A stretch of 64,000 nt of DNA. Origin: Neurospora tetrasperma FGSC 2508 (taxonomy: Eukaryota; Ascomycota; Sordariomycetes; Sordariales; Sordariaceae). Positions 35,635 through 46,789 of the stretch are shown one piece after another. The position numbers and the translations under genes are program-made. The stretch is taken from assembly GCF_000213175.1 (NCBI RefSeq), contig NW_009799179.1, positions 2,761,112 through 2,825,111 of the forward strand, written 5' to 3'. Under the pieces are notes generated by a model. It was not told the origin of the DNA and searched no databases. It saw only the letters and a list, made by a program, of their open reading frames with translations. Position 1 is the first letter of the stretch, and each line of letters starts with the position of its first letter.

Positions 35635-37626
35635 TCATTGACTCTGGCAGTTCTTAGCAGCAGAATTCTGGAGCCTCGCGCTCCTTCTCACTGGCGCCTC
35701 GGAGACCGCGGGGCTGGACATAGTCGCTGTCTTGGCCCGCTTTGCGGGTGGCTCACCTTTCGCCGGTTCCTCGGCCGCGCGCTCTACCAGTGGGGAGATA
35801 GCACTGGCCTTCCTCTTTCCATTTCCATTTTCTGTCCCTTTCACTGCCGCCTGTCTCATCTCGTCTCCCTCTTCCTGCGTTCTACGCTCTGGTTCCTTGG
35901 CTCCTCTGGTTTCCTCTGTTTTGCTTTTGCCTTCGTGCAGGTTCCTCGACTGCAGCCATGGAGTGTTTTCCTTCTCAAGGGTTTCAGGACACTTTGCAAA
36001 CTTATGTTCCACTACTCGCTCTCTTCTCTCCTCCCCTGCCGTGACATCACCAGAGACATCATCCCCCTTTCCACCCTCTACATCCCCGACCCTTTCTATA
36101 TCCAGGGCAGCAAGTTGTAACCGCGGTGGTTTTTCTTTCTGCCCCTTTAAAATCTCAAGCGCAGAAGCAGCCACAGAAACAGCAACAGAAGTAGACACAG
36201 GAGCAGAGAAGATTCCATCTACAGAGTGGATATCCGAGCCATCCGCTTTGCGCTTCTTGTCTTTGCTGGGGAGCGTGCCACTGAGATCACTTGGGCCCAC
36301 AGTCGCTGACAGAGAACTTGAAGGGTGGTTGCGAGTGCCAGCGGAAGAGACGGAGGTAAAGCCAGTGTTAGAGCCTGTGGTGTATACAGCACCAGCAACA
36401 GAAGCACACTCCGGTTCCAAAGTACTACCACTGGGGCCGAAGGGTGCTGAAAAAGAACTTGAAGATTGGATGTGAGGGTCCGCGGAAGGGACCAAGGGAA
36501 AGCCAGAGTAGGAGCTTGAGAGAGATCCAGCATCGGAAACACAAACAGCATGTCCAGGATTACCACCACCAGGACTAATAGCGGAATTCGTCCGACCCCA
36601 AAGACTACCAGGCCTGAGCGATTGCTGAGTAGTCTCACTAGCCAGCTGCCTCAACATTTTGGTCGCTGGCCTCCCCGCACCAGGACGGGCGCCGCCTCTC
36701 TTGTTGAGTTTCTTTCTTGGTGGTTCTTCTTGTCCTTCTTGTGGCGAATATAACGCCGCATCGCTGGAACGTTTTCTTACTGGCTGTAGAGTGGTGGTGA
36801 ACCCGTACGAGGCTGCTTCACGCACCTGTTCATGTTCTTCGGGATTAGATTGGCGTAGGAGTAAGTCCTGCAAGATATCGTCTCTGAACATGGCTGGCAC
36901 TTTTGGCCTGGTGTTTCTCTGAGGTATGGGAGACGTCCTTGGAGCATTTGGTTGTGCGAATTGGGGTGCGGACTGTGGTGGTGTTTGAGCGAGGGGGCCT
37001 TTTACTGGGCTATGATTCTGGTACTGGTCTGGTTCGACAGCAGTTGCCGGGATTTGATGAAAACCAGAGGCTGAAGTTCTGCGGAAATTTGAAAGCATTA
37101 TCTTCAAAGCAGTAGTCCGATCGATTTCGACGCGGGCATTGGGGACCGAATATTGAGTGTTGCTGCCGACAATCTGGTGGAAGTTAGGCTTGCTGAAAGT
37201 GGGACTAGACTCCGTCGCCACTACCGTCTCGATACTGCCATCGTCAGACAAAGCGTTGCCCAGCACGGGCTCGGCGGCGACAGGCGAAAATCCAGGCGGC
37301 GACAAGACTATGTCCCTGACAGGATCATAGAAAGCGCCCATCCTTGCCCTGCTCTGTGTCTCTTGTGCTGTCGGTTGCTGACGTGGAAAAGTTGTAGCCG
37401 AGCTACCCCCGTCAATGAAGCGACGTGAGGCTAGTTCGGCGCTCTCTTGGAAAGACAGTGAGCCATGCAGGTGGCTGGTTTGCTGCTCAGGCAAGTTTTC
37501 TACCAACGGGTTGCTACCCGGGAGCCCTGTGGGAGCCACCTGTGGTCGTCTGTTGTTTGTACCTGCTGCGAACCTTGAGCTCGGCGGGAGATAGTTGCTT
37601 GGGGGTCCTTGGTATACGCCGCGCAT
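35635..37626 (-). CDS. Large disordered hypothetical protein, probably nuclear
   Basis: A single open exon of 663 residues from the first ATG (MRGVYQGPPSNYLPPSSRF). Composition is Ser/Pro/Gln/Ala-rich with few hydrophobic clusters, so it is largely disordered. A conserved-looking segment precedes RTTALKIMLSNFRRT; a basic patch reads RKKLNKRGGARPGAGRPATK, which looks like a DNA-binding or nuclear-import region; Lys/Arg clusters recur at the C terminus (KRKADG, PPAKRAKTA, RRSARLQ). The frame is open for 18 more codons upstream with no ATG, so an upstream exon is possible. No family was recognised; a chromatin or transcription role is only a guess from composition. Confidence 0.65.
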   Translation of the reverse strand: MRGVYQGPPSNYLPPSSRFAAGTNNRRPQVAPTGLPGSNPLVENLPEQQTSHLHGSLSFQESAELASRRFIDGGSSATTFPRQQPTAQETQSRARMGAFYDPVRDIVLSPPGFSPVAAEPVLGNALSDDGSIETVVATESSPTFSKPNFHQIVGSNTQYSVPNARVEIDRTTALKIMLSNFRRTSASGFHQIPATAVEPDQYQNHSPVKGPLAQTPPQSAPQFAQPNAPRTSPIPQRNTRPKVPAMFRDDILQDLLLRQSNPEEHEQVREAASYGFTTTLQPVRKRSSDAALYSPQEGQEEPPRKKLNKRGGARPGAGRPATKMLRQLASETTQQSLRPGSLWGRTNSAISPGGGNPGHAVCVSDAGSLSSSYSGFPLVPSADPHIQSSSSFSAPFGPSGSTLEPECASVAGAVYTTGSNTGFTSVSSAGTRNHPSSSLSATVGPSDLSGTLPSKDKKRKADGSDIHSVDGIFSAPVSTSVAVSVAASALEILKGQKEKPPRLQLAALDIERVGDVEGGKGDDVSGDVTAGEERRERVVEHKFAKCPETLEKENTPWLQSRNLHEGKSKTEETRGAKEPERRTQEEGDEMRQAAVKGTENGNGKRKASAISPLVERAAEEPAKGEPPAKRAKTATMSSPAVSEAPVRRSARLQNSAAKNCQSQ

Positions 37627-40021
37627 CGTGAACAAAGCAAGGTTCTTCGCGTGGGCGGGTGATTGTTGGTGCTTGTTCAAAGCTCTTGCCGTTTACGACT
37701 GTTGATAAACTGTTAGCGAAGGCTATAAGTACCAAGATTGAGGTAGGCGACGGGCGCGATTCAACGTACTGAATACAAGGTGAAAGATAGAACCCTTGTG
37801 TCCCCAAAGGTGAAGACGATCTGACTCGCGGTAGCTCTAGCAACCCCAAGGTACACGCTGCTCTTGCCCGTCCAAGGATGGCAGAACAGAAGATACCGGA
37901 GGAGGTAGAGGGTTGTGGTTGAGTGTTGTGAGCAGACGAAAGATGCAGCGATCGAACCAAGGAAGGGAAATAGGTTGTGGCTTGGGATCGCTCTGACAGC
38001 CTGAAGTTCCGCGTTACTAGAGTTTGCACTGGAATAGCGGGAAACGCGAGAAGAATCGAGTATTCAAAAGTCTACGTTTCAAAATGTGCGGGCAGTAAAA
38101 GAACAGATGAAATATTCGCAAGCCCTTTTGATGACCGAGTGCATGACGAATATTCCGCAGGCAGCGGGCATTGAACGTTTCTACATGCCTAATACTTGCA
38201 GACATAATAAGTATCTCTAAGCAGTACGAGCAGGAGCAGCAATGGACAAGCTTCGCACTGCAGATAATGGCATATTAGAAGAGGAGGTGTCTACCGGAGC
38301 CGCAGGTACCTTAGCTAGTTACATTTCAGCTGGTCTTCATCCTCAATGAGCAAGATGTAGCTGGTAATTGAACTCGGAAATATTCCTATTTTGACTAAAA
38401 AGAGGAGCGCAAGGAGCGTATTGTTCACCTAGCAAGACAAAGGGTCCTTCATGGGAAAGAGATAGATTGCAAAAGGGCGACTTGGTTATTGTCCAGAGAG
38501 GAGCATAGCAGCCAGAGGTCAAGATATGTTTCCAGAGGACAACTCTGTTTCAGTCCGACTTGAGATGGAAGTAATGTCTGCTATCAGAGGTAGGTAGGTT
38601 TGTACGTTATACATTTTGCTCAAGATCCTTCCAGGTTCAATAGATGACATTAGCCTTAGTTCAGGATCGGATACATGTATTCCACTTGTATTAACCCGCG
38701 AAGGTCGTGGACCCTGAGTGTGACTTGCCTACCTACGTATGGACTGTTGTATAGGTTTTCGAGCTTATTTTGACAACTCTCTTTACATCATGAACCAGAT
38801 ATGGCGATTTCGGAAGGAGTGATGGGTGTTTCTCTTCATCCTTTAAATACCTCTATCTATTGTACCGATTGACAATCTCTCGTACACTGTACCCTTACAA
38901 TGTAGCACTCATTCCACCGATCATTATCTCGACGGTGGTGACATTAATGATAGCAGACACATGAACACCTCGGTCAAAATTGCGATTCAAATGCCCATGA
39001 AGAATTAGGTTCTTGATGTTCATCACGGGTCTTCCATACCTCCAGGCACTAAATGAACGCAACTTTGAGTTATCAAGACAGCCATTCACATGATTTATGC
39101 AGGACAAAAACTTGGAAGAGTGAGTCAAGCGAAACCAAGCATGCCATGCGCCCCTCCATACCTACCTACTTCAAGCGGGCACGCACCCAAGCAAACCAAT
39201 TCCATGCATACAGGTGCATACTTGCATAGGTACTACTTGTTCCCGAAAGAGCGGCTCAGGCGCTCAGGTCAAGCCGCCTTGACATCTCGGGCGTTTTTCG
39301 AACAGTCTTGGCCTCTTATCCCCCTTCCTACCTCTAGATTTTGGCCTCTCAGCTGGCCAAACTAGGCCAACCACCCAGCACGCCGCGCATCATCCGTTCC
39401 CATCACACCTATCAATCACTTGCCATGTAAGTCCCTCTCAAAGTTTGAGAACCAGTCGCACGTCACCATCTTTATCACAAAATTCTCGAGATTAGTTCAA
39501 CATCATTCATATGTCCGTATGCGCCAGGGCCCAATCTTAAAGTGACGTTTGCAGTTGTTCCAGGATTACCCCGGAGGGACACACCCCGTGTTTCAGCCTT
39601 CCCGGTCTTGAAGCTCTCGATCAAAGCTAAGATAGGTACTGGGCGGGAGGCTTGCGCGATTGATATACACTTTGAGTTGGGTATTGGTTCATAGAGGTAT
39701 ATAATGCGGCCTCCCAACCCAACTCCATCTTGAACGTCAGTTCTTGTTTCTTTCTTGGTCGAATAATGTAGGCTTGCATCATTTTCCTCTCTGAAGAGAA
39801 CGACCATTCAATTTCTTACTCCATCAACAACAACATCACCACAACAGCTATCACTCATTAATCCACCACATGTCACTTTGCCCATTCCATGCAAACAGTA
39901 GCTGATTATCTCTAACGGGTTAGTGACATCACCTCAAACTCCAGTCACCAAATCCAGCCCGAGCAGACATCACAAAACCACAAGACGAGCCTACAAAGGA
40001 ACTTAGCGAAACGACAAGACA
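37627..40021. other. Intergenic region between divergent genes
   Basis: A 2.4-kb gap holds the leader of the disordered-protein gene (about 37627-38030) and the promoter of the phosphodiesterase gene. No further gene is supported. Short GGTAGGTAGG-type repeats occur near 38588. Confidence 0.45.
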
Positions 40022-41758
40022 ATGATACTCAAGACCCTCTTCAAAAAAGACCGTCGCCATTTCTCCTTCGCCTCCAAATCAACATCCCCCCTTTCCTCAA
40101 CCCCTACCTCCACCTCGACCTCCGCCTCCCCATCAACTTCTTCAAGCGCCTCTCCTTCGTTATTCCGCAGAATGTCCATCAAAATGCAAGAAAAGCTTCC
40201 GTCAAAGGGCGTCCAAGTATCAGCCTACATCTCCCCCACCGTCGCCTCCTGGGGAACATGCAGCATCACTTTAACCGTGCCCGGCGAAACCGTCGTCTTC
40301 CAATCCAGTAGTCCCCCTACTTCTTCATCATCATCAGCAGCGTCCAGTCAGCAGCAGCAGCAATTCTTCTCCCGCGCCATCGAAGTGGAAGCCCGCAACA
40401 TCCCCTCTCTCTTTGACAAAAAAGGTCGTTTTTCGTTTCGCGTCAATTTAGCCCTGGGCCAAGACAGCAACAACAACAAGCTGATAACAGAGCAATGGAT
40501 CGACATCAATGCCATCACTGGTTTCGCCACGGGGGGAACCATGGACAGTATCGCTTCGACGCCGTCGATTTTTTCGTGGGTGGATCCCGAGGGTACCACC
40601 ACACCCAACCGACGGAGGAGAGAAGTGGTGGTGACGTATGGGTTCTACGAATCCGGCCCCGCGGGGCAGGATATCTTGCCGAAGCGACACCAGTGCTACA
40701 TTACCGTTTCCTCCGCCGGCAGTCGCTGGATGGAAGACCTGATCCCCCCCGGATCATGGCAGGCCAATCGAAGATTCCGACGACTGGTGCTGCCCAGCGC
40801 GCACGACGCGGGCATGAACAGCATGGCGAGCAGCTCCAAGTTGCTCAGCAAGTTGGGCGGTGCGGTGGTGGGCACCTTGGTGCACGATAATCGGATCATG
40901 GCGGAGATTGCGGACACGATTTCGGGACCGGCGATAGCGCTGATTGCGCCGAATATCATCTTTAGTCTGGCCATGACGCAGAAAGATAGCTTGGATGCCA
41001 TGTTACGGATTGGAGCCAGGTATTTTGAGTTTCGCCCGGCGTACTGTCATGCGGCGGTGAGGTCGGCGATGCAGAGGGGGAAGGATGGTCTACCCGACAA
41101 GTTGTATTTCCAGCATGGCGCGATCCCGGGCATGGGCTATGATGTGTTTTTGGCGGATGTGGTAGCCTTCTTGCTGGCGCATCAGGAGGAAATTGTGGTG
41201 GTGCACCTGAGGTGGGATGGCGTGCCGAATGAGTGTGCGAGGCCGTCGGACCAGGATAAGAGGGAGTATCTTGACCAAGCGTTGAAGATGGCGGGTGATC
41301 GGATAGTGACTGGGAACGAGAATGACCTGAGACACGCGACGATTGCACAGCTGAGGAGGGATAAGAAGAGGCTGATCATGATGGAGAGCGTGGATAGCTT
41401 GTCGACGTATACGGATGAAGGAAATGCCACGATGGATGGTCAGAGCATTGTTGATGCCTTCCCGAGGGTGCTCACCGAGGACAACTGGAAAGGCAAGGCT
41501 TTCATCAACATCCAGTGTCAGGCAACGGCGACGAACATCCCGAAGGCCGTGGCGTATTCAGTTTCGGATGCGAGGACAACGTCGAGCTGTATTCTGGCGA
41601 CGAAGGCAACCTGTGATTCCAAAACGTTGCCGTGGTGTAGGGATAACGTTCTGAGGACGTGTGGGTACGACACGCTTGTCGTTATGATGAACGATTTTAT
41701 TGACGGAGCGACGGCGGATGTTGCATTCCAACTCAGCAAACAGAGACTGATGGCATGA
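40022..41758 (+). CDS. PI-PLC-like phosphodiesterase superfamily protein
   Basis: A single exon of 578 residues. The N terminus is basic and then Ser/Thr/Pro-rich, with no clear signal peptide. A beta-rich region occupies ~55-250. The C-terminal half is a PLC-like TIM barrel: LPSAHDAGMNSM with the first putative catalytic His at about 261, RIGARYFEFRPAY, YFQHGAIPGMGYDVFL with the second His at about 365, EEIVVVHLRWDG and DKKRLIMMES. Bacterial-type PI-PLC-like enzymes cleave phosphodiesters by such a His pair without calcium. Substrate and location are unknown. The frame is compact, without introns, in strong codon bias. Confidence 0.8.
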   Translation: MILKTLFKKDRRHFSFASKSTSPLSSTPTSTSTSASPSTSSSASPSLFRRMSIKMQEKLPSKGVQVSAYISPTVASWGTCSITLTVPGETVVFQSSSPPTSSSSSAASSQQQQQFFSRAIEVEARNIPSLFDKKGRFSFRVNLALGQDSNNNKLITEQWIDINAITGFATGGTMDSIASTPSIFSWVDPEGTTTPNRRRREVVVTYGFYESGPAGQDILPKRHQCYITVSSAGSRWMEDLIPPGSWQANRRFRRLVLPSAHDAGMNSMASSSKLLSKLGGAVVGTLVHDNRIMAEIADTISGPAIALIAPNIIFSLAMTQKDSLDAMLRIGARYFEFRPAYCHAAVRSAMQRGKDGLPDKLYFQHGAIPGMGYDVFLADVVAFLLAHQEEIVVVHLRWDGVPNECARPSDQDKREYLDQALKMAGDRIVTGNENDLRHATIAQLRRDKKRLIMMESVDSLSTYTDEGNATMDGQSIVDAFPRVLTEDNWKGKAFINIQCQATATNIPKAVAYSVSDARTTSSCILATKATCDSKTLPWCRDNVLRTCGYDTLVVMMNDFIDGATADVAFQLSKQRLMA

Positions 41759-42521
41759 TTCCAATGGCGTTGTTTAAGGGTAGAGGATCATCAGCAAATT
41801 GTGTTTGCTGCAGCGACATTTCGAACCGAACAGGTGAATCACAGGTTGATGTGAACTGTCGAGCTGCTACAATGAGCCTCGACTCGATCATCAGCAGTTG
41901 CTTATCTAAATATTTTATCATATGAATCTCCTCGTTCTGCAGAGAGTTCACAGGGTAAGGTGACGGCGTAGACTATGGGCGTTGATCATTTACCCACGAC
42001 TTTGCCACACACCGAGTGCAAACTGCTCTCTATCACGTACTGTTGATAGTCCTTGCCTGCACGTCTTGACGATCTTAACGGCCAATCTTTATGAAGAATG
42101 AGAGCAGAAAAGGGTAGGTTGTTGATATTCTCGCCTTACAGTCCTCCGATCATAGAGCAAAAATGGTGGAGCTCAGCAGGAATCGAGAAGTTCACAAGCA
42201 CCGGGAGACGAGTGTAAGATGAGCAACGTATGCTTTAGGGACGGTATCCCCACTTCCCGTTGCACACCATGAGGTAAGACGGGGAGAAGACAATTCTTTG
42301 AGACTGGTCAACAAAGGGAAATGGGCCGATTCAAAAACTGGAAGTCATGATGTCTGGGCTGTGATTTTTTTTTTTGAGATAGATTCTGTCAGAAGAGAAG
42401 CCAGAATGCAACATCGTCATGGTGATCTTGATATCCAACACATGAGGTAGCCATGGATTACCCAGCAAGGCTGCAGCAGCAACTTGAAGCGCGTGAAGGA
42501 TCGTCTTGTGTCACATATAAA

Positions 42522-42546
42522 CCGCTTTTACACACTGTAAAAGCGG
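42522..42546. repeat. Perfect inverted repeat, 11-bp arms, 3-nt loop
   Basis: The left arm 42522-42532 and right arm 42536-42546 are exact inverted complements (CCGCTTTTACA and TGTAAAAGCGG) around CAC. No gene is adjacent, so it is not an obvious terminator of a known transcript. Confidence 0.9.
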
Positions 42547-45500
42547 ATAAAGTCGAGTCATGCACGTGTATCACTGGATACAGTTTGGTAAGTGATTCCA
42601 CATCAACTTCAGATGGGACGGAAGCTGCTTCGAAACCTGAACTTTGAAACGATTATTCATATCATCGCCGCTAAGCATCAAGTTTCTCTGGTAGTCCATG
42701 TCACTTGCCAGGTTGGTGCCTCGGATTTGGATGCCTGTCTGGCGATAAAACAGACAAAAAGAGACGTATGTCTCACCATGATAGACAACTTGCGTCCAGG
42801 CGTTGATAACGGAGAAGGTCATCGTACTTAGCTCGGAGGGATCCGGCAGAGATATTCCGCAAAACCGTGTGTCGGCGCGGGGAGATTCGGCCCATCAAGG
42901 AGCAGCCAAGCCGGGGCTTACCATAGTAATACTGGTACTCGGGCTTGGCTTGTCGATCGCGCATGCGGCGCCAGCAACTTTGCCGAGAAGCCGGTGGTTG
43001 CGGTCAATGTCTCTCGAACGAAGGCGGCGCCAAGATGGCCAAAGCTCAGGCACCGAATGCTTGCAAGGAGGATCCGGCGATGGTTGCCATACCCGTTCCG
43101 ATGACATGATTCGGCACGGCGTCGTTGTCTTATCGCTTATCACGCATTTATGACCAAGGGGTCAAGGGTGCCCATGACTTCTCTCCGAAGGCCAAGGCCG
43201 CTCCCGTATGATGAAGCAATTTTGTGGTTTTGCGCGGGATCCGGGCGGTTACCACTTGCATGCCAAATGCGACAAGTCTTCCTGACAGCACACTACGGTA
43301 CCGCATGCCGTAGTGGTGCCGAATTTGATGATGTTCTTGGCGAGTCAGTAAGTTGAAGGTTTATTTTTGGCGCCGACTCCGATTCCGCGGGCGGCCGGTG
43401 GGGGGTTCGGTGGCAGGACGGGAAGGTGGGAGAGGCGGTAAGGCTATGAACGGCATGCGTGGCGGACCGGAACATCGACGGGTCTATGAACGGCTGCCAG
43501 CCGATTCGGGTTCATGTACCCAGAAATCAGTTAAACGGGGGCCGGCTGTCTGAAGCTCAGTAGTGCGCCAGAGACTGGACTGAGGACCGAAAGATGGAGG
43601 GTTTTGTCGACTATTATGATTTGTGAAGGTCTGTGTCGGTGTATACTGCATAGTACACCGAGGTGGCACATCCACCCGCTGCCCATGACAGTCGCCATTC
43701 TCCTGAAGATTATGATGAAATATGCTTGGCTTCCAAGGATGGGATTTATAAGGTGGGAATGTTGGCCGGTGGAGTAGCAGTGGCCGAGATAATCGCAGTA
43801 CGTACCTTTGCATATTATATGTAGTGTACAACTACTTGGGTGTTCTCTTGTTCGGATTTGTTGCTTGCTCGGGCGCTGGGATCGTCAGGGCCAACAAAGA
43901 TGCTTGGAGCAATGATAAGCCACTGATTAACACCCAAGAGTGGAAAACCGACGCTCCAGCTGCGAGTATCGAAAGATGTTTTGAGTGATTAAGTTTGTGC
44001 CTGCCGACAGTGTTTGCCCGAACACAAGACGTCCAGAGTGGAAATGATTGATTCCGCAACGGAGCCCCTTTTTCACTCCACTCCTTTTCCCCGGCCTCCT
44101 CCATCCCTTGGTTGTACAATACACAGTAGTGTAAACTTTCCGGACTGGCGGTGGCGCACGTGTGTTTGCCATTTCCCCTCATTTCCCCCAGACCCTTTCA
44201 GCCCCAGACGACCGGATGGATTCTGGGGAAGCCTGCGAGAGTCGGGTCCCAACAGCGGCAACAGGGTCCCGTGATAGTTGCACTTTCTCGGGGTGCATGC
44301 GTGGGAATGGTCCCTAGTGGTTCAATGGAAGCCATCACGGAAATTTCCATGTTCGAGACCGGGCTGCCTCTCTGGTCGAAGATGAAGCTACACTAACTTA
44401 CCGACCCAAAGAGACACACACTTGGGCCCCCCAAGGGATTTCATGTCAACTGCCTCTTTTGGCACTCTGCAGCCGCCTGTTGGGCCATGGCCACCGTCTG
44501 GCGTGTGCGACATGCGTCACATGAAAATCCGAAAAAATCGGGGTAAAGAGGAGCGATCATCACAGATGGTGGTCAAGCTGAGTGGTTGGAGACACGGCCA
44601 CCTAACGCCCGAACAAGGGCCGAGAGCCCACAAAAAAGCAAAGCGGCGGACGACAGAGAGCGGCGCTGAGGGGTTACATCTCGAGTCGGGTGCTTCTGAG
44701 ACTCCACTGGCACGACCCACTATGAGCATCAACGTGGCAGTGGTGCGGGTAGGAAATGGAGAGAGGCGGGGAACAGGGCTGCGGGGGTGTGCCGAAGGGT
44801 GGTTGGAAGCGTGTTGGAGTCCGGCGGATTTTCATGAGCTCGGGTGGACTGTGGAGTAAAGGGACCCTCGGTTTCAGGATTTGAGGTTGCTCTGACACCT
44901 GAAAGAGAGTCCGTCCTGTTTTTGTTGCTGGGCCTTGGCGATGATGTTATCTACCTTGCCAGCGGCGGCAACAACAAACAACAGCAACAAAGACCTGAGG
45001 TCTTGGTGGTAGAGGTAGTGTAGTGTAAAACAGATGCCGGCATGAGACAAAGCGAGTGCCCTCTGCGGACAGCTGAGATTGCAGAAGGAAGAGCGGACTC
45101 AGAGGCATTACTGGCAGCCAATGAGCAGACAGTGTCCCTGTACTGTGCTGCGGCAAGCTAACACCCACAACCAGTCAACCACACCTGTCAGCGGCACTTT
45201 GGAAATTGAACAGCACCGCTTCCGTCCCTTCTACACAGTAGTGTATTATACCAAGTTATTCGTCACATCATTCGTCCACTCCCAGGAACAGACAGGGGCA
45301 AGAGTCAGTCAGGTCGGGCAAAAACAGCCCGACAAGGACGGGAAGCCAGTTTGAACAAGTAAACTCCAAGCCGGCGGCTCATTGTTTTCGCGCAGTTTGT
45401 GGTCTTGGGCTTGGCGGGTTCATTGTCATGAAAGCTGAGTAAGGGAAAAAATCTGATGGAATGCAAGAGAGCCCCACCATGACCTCATATGCTCCATGTT

Positions 45501-46423
45501 AGGTTGCAGTGGGACCGCTTCCCTTTCTCCAGGCTTGATCACGGCAAGCGCTCCCAAGGCTCTCACGGGCCCCTCCCAATAGATCCCGTCTGGGGTGAAG
45601 GTTTCCTGACTGGGGAAAAAGACTTCCACTTACTCCACCATTTTCTTCACCTTCTTCCCAGTTCCATCCATCCTTCTCTTCATCGATGCGTGACTACCAC
45701 GTCGACCATCGATCAATAGTATGGTTTGCTTTTTCCGTCTCGACAACGTGGTATGAGACAACAAATGAACTGTGCGGTCTGTAGCCCATCGCGCGACTAC
45801 AACTAAGTAGGAATGGGGGCCCCGGACAGAGGAATGCAGTACACTAACCTACCAGGATGGCGCAGAGACGATCACTTCTAATCGTCATCTGTTTAGTTGC
45901 GCTTACACGGGCAACAAGGCTGCCCTTTCTCCATCCCAGATCCATGAACAACAAACGGGATTCCGGAAAGGGACATGTCCTCCGTGGACTTGGACAAATG
46001 ACAGCTCATTATGACATTTCCCGTTTCCTGCATTTCCACGACCCTGCATTTGCCTGCCGCCTCTGGTGTCTTGGCAGCTTGGCCATCGATAGATGCAGGT
46101 AGCGTCTGATATCAGCACTCGCCGCGGATAGCCTCTTCAGGCGACAGGAATACCACGGCACTGGGGTCGTGTGTGTGTGTGTCTTCACCGTGCGTAGTGT
46201 ACCTCGACGCTGGATGCGGCCCAATGGGGACAAGATGAACGCTTCCGCTTTGTCTGCTTCCCCGTAGTTCACCCGCTCCGAATCCGTGATCGTCCCCCAT
46301 TCACCACGCACCCACAACATCCAAGAGTTCCACCGCTCAACCACCGCCTGTCGCTGGTTTCACAACACAATGGGGACGCCGTTGCGGTCATCGCAAGGCC
46401 CTGGCACAAAGATATTCACACAC

Positions 46424-46435
46424 TAGTGTACACTA
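46424..46435. repeat. 12-bp perfect palindrome TAGTGTACACTA
   Basis: A perfect palindrome formed by TAGTGTA and its complement overlapping at the centre, 355 bp before the transporter ATG. The half-site recurs through the preceding 2.6 kb. Confidence 0.85.
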
Positions 46436-46789
46436 CACCTCCGCCGGGGAGAAAAAAAAAAGAGAGGTTAGAGCTGAGAGGTATTCACCGTTAGTGCAGA
46501 TCAGTGGCAAAAGACAGGTCTCTACAGAAGAGCAACACTCATACCGGCAAGATATCCTAGTTTTCTGTACACTCAAAGTATCACGCTAACCTTTTTCCCC
46601 CTCCGGCAGAGGTGTAAGCATGGCCGACCTTGCGACCTCTCCTTGTTTTCGATTCGTCTTGGCTTGTCCGCCTCCCATGCTTGGGTTCGACCTCCATCAA
46701 GCTTAAATATCCACGGCCTCGCTCCTACCCAAAGCTGGAGTCCTGATCTTGAATTCCGTCATCCCTCACATTCCATCCCACTGTCCAAG

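Larger units (their letters stand above)
41759..46789. other. Five-kilobase gene-free region upstream of the hexose transporter
   Basis: No supported gene is found in 5 kb. Structures seen: a perfect 11-bp-arm hairpin (42522-42546), at least eight copies of TAGTGTA or its complement between 43822 and 46435, a (GT)n run near 46171-46180, and T/A homopolymers at 42366-42375 and 46450-46460. It may be a long regulatory region for the transporter, or hold non-coding RNA. Open frames on both strands are shadows without coding bias. Confidence 0.5.
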
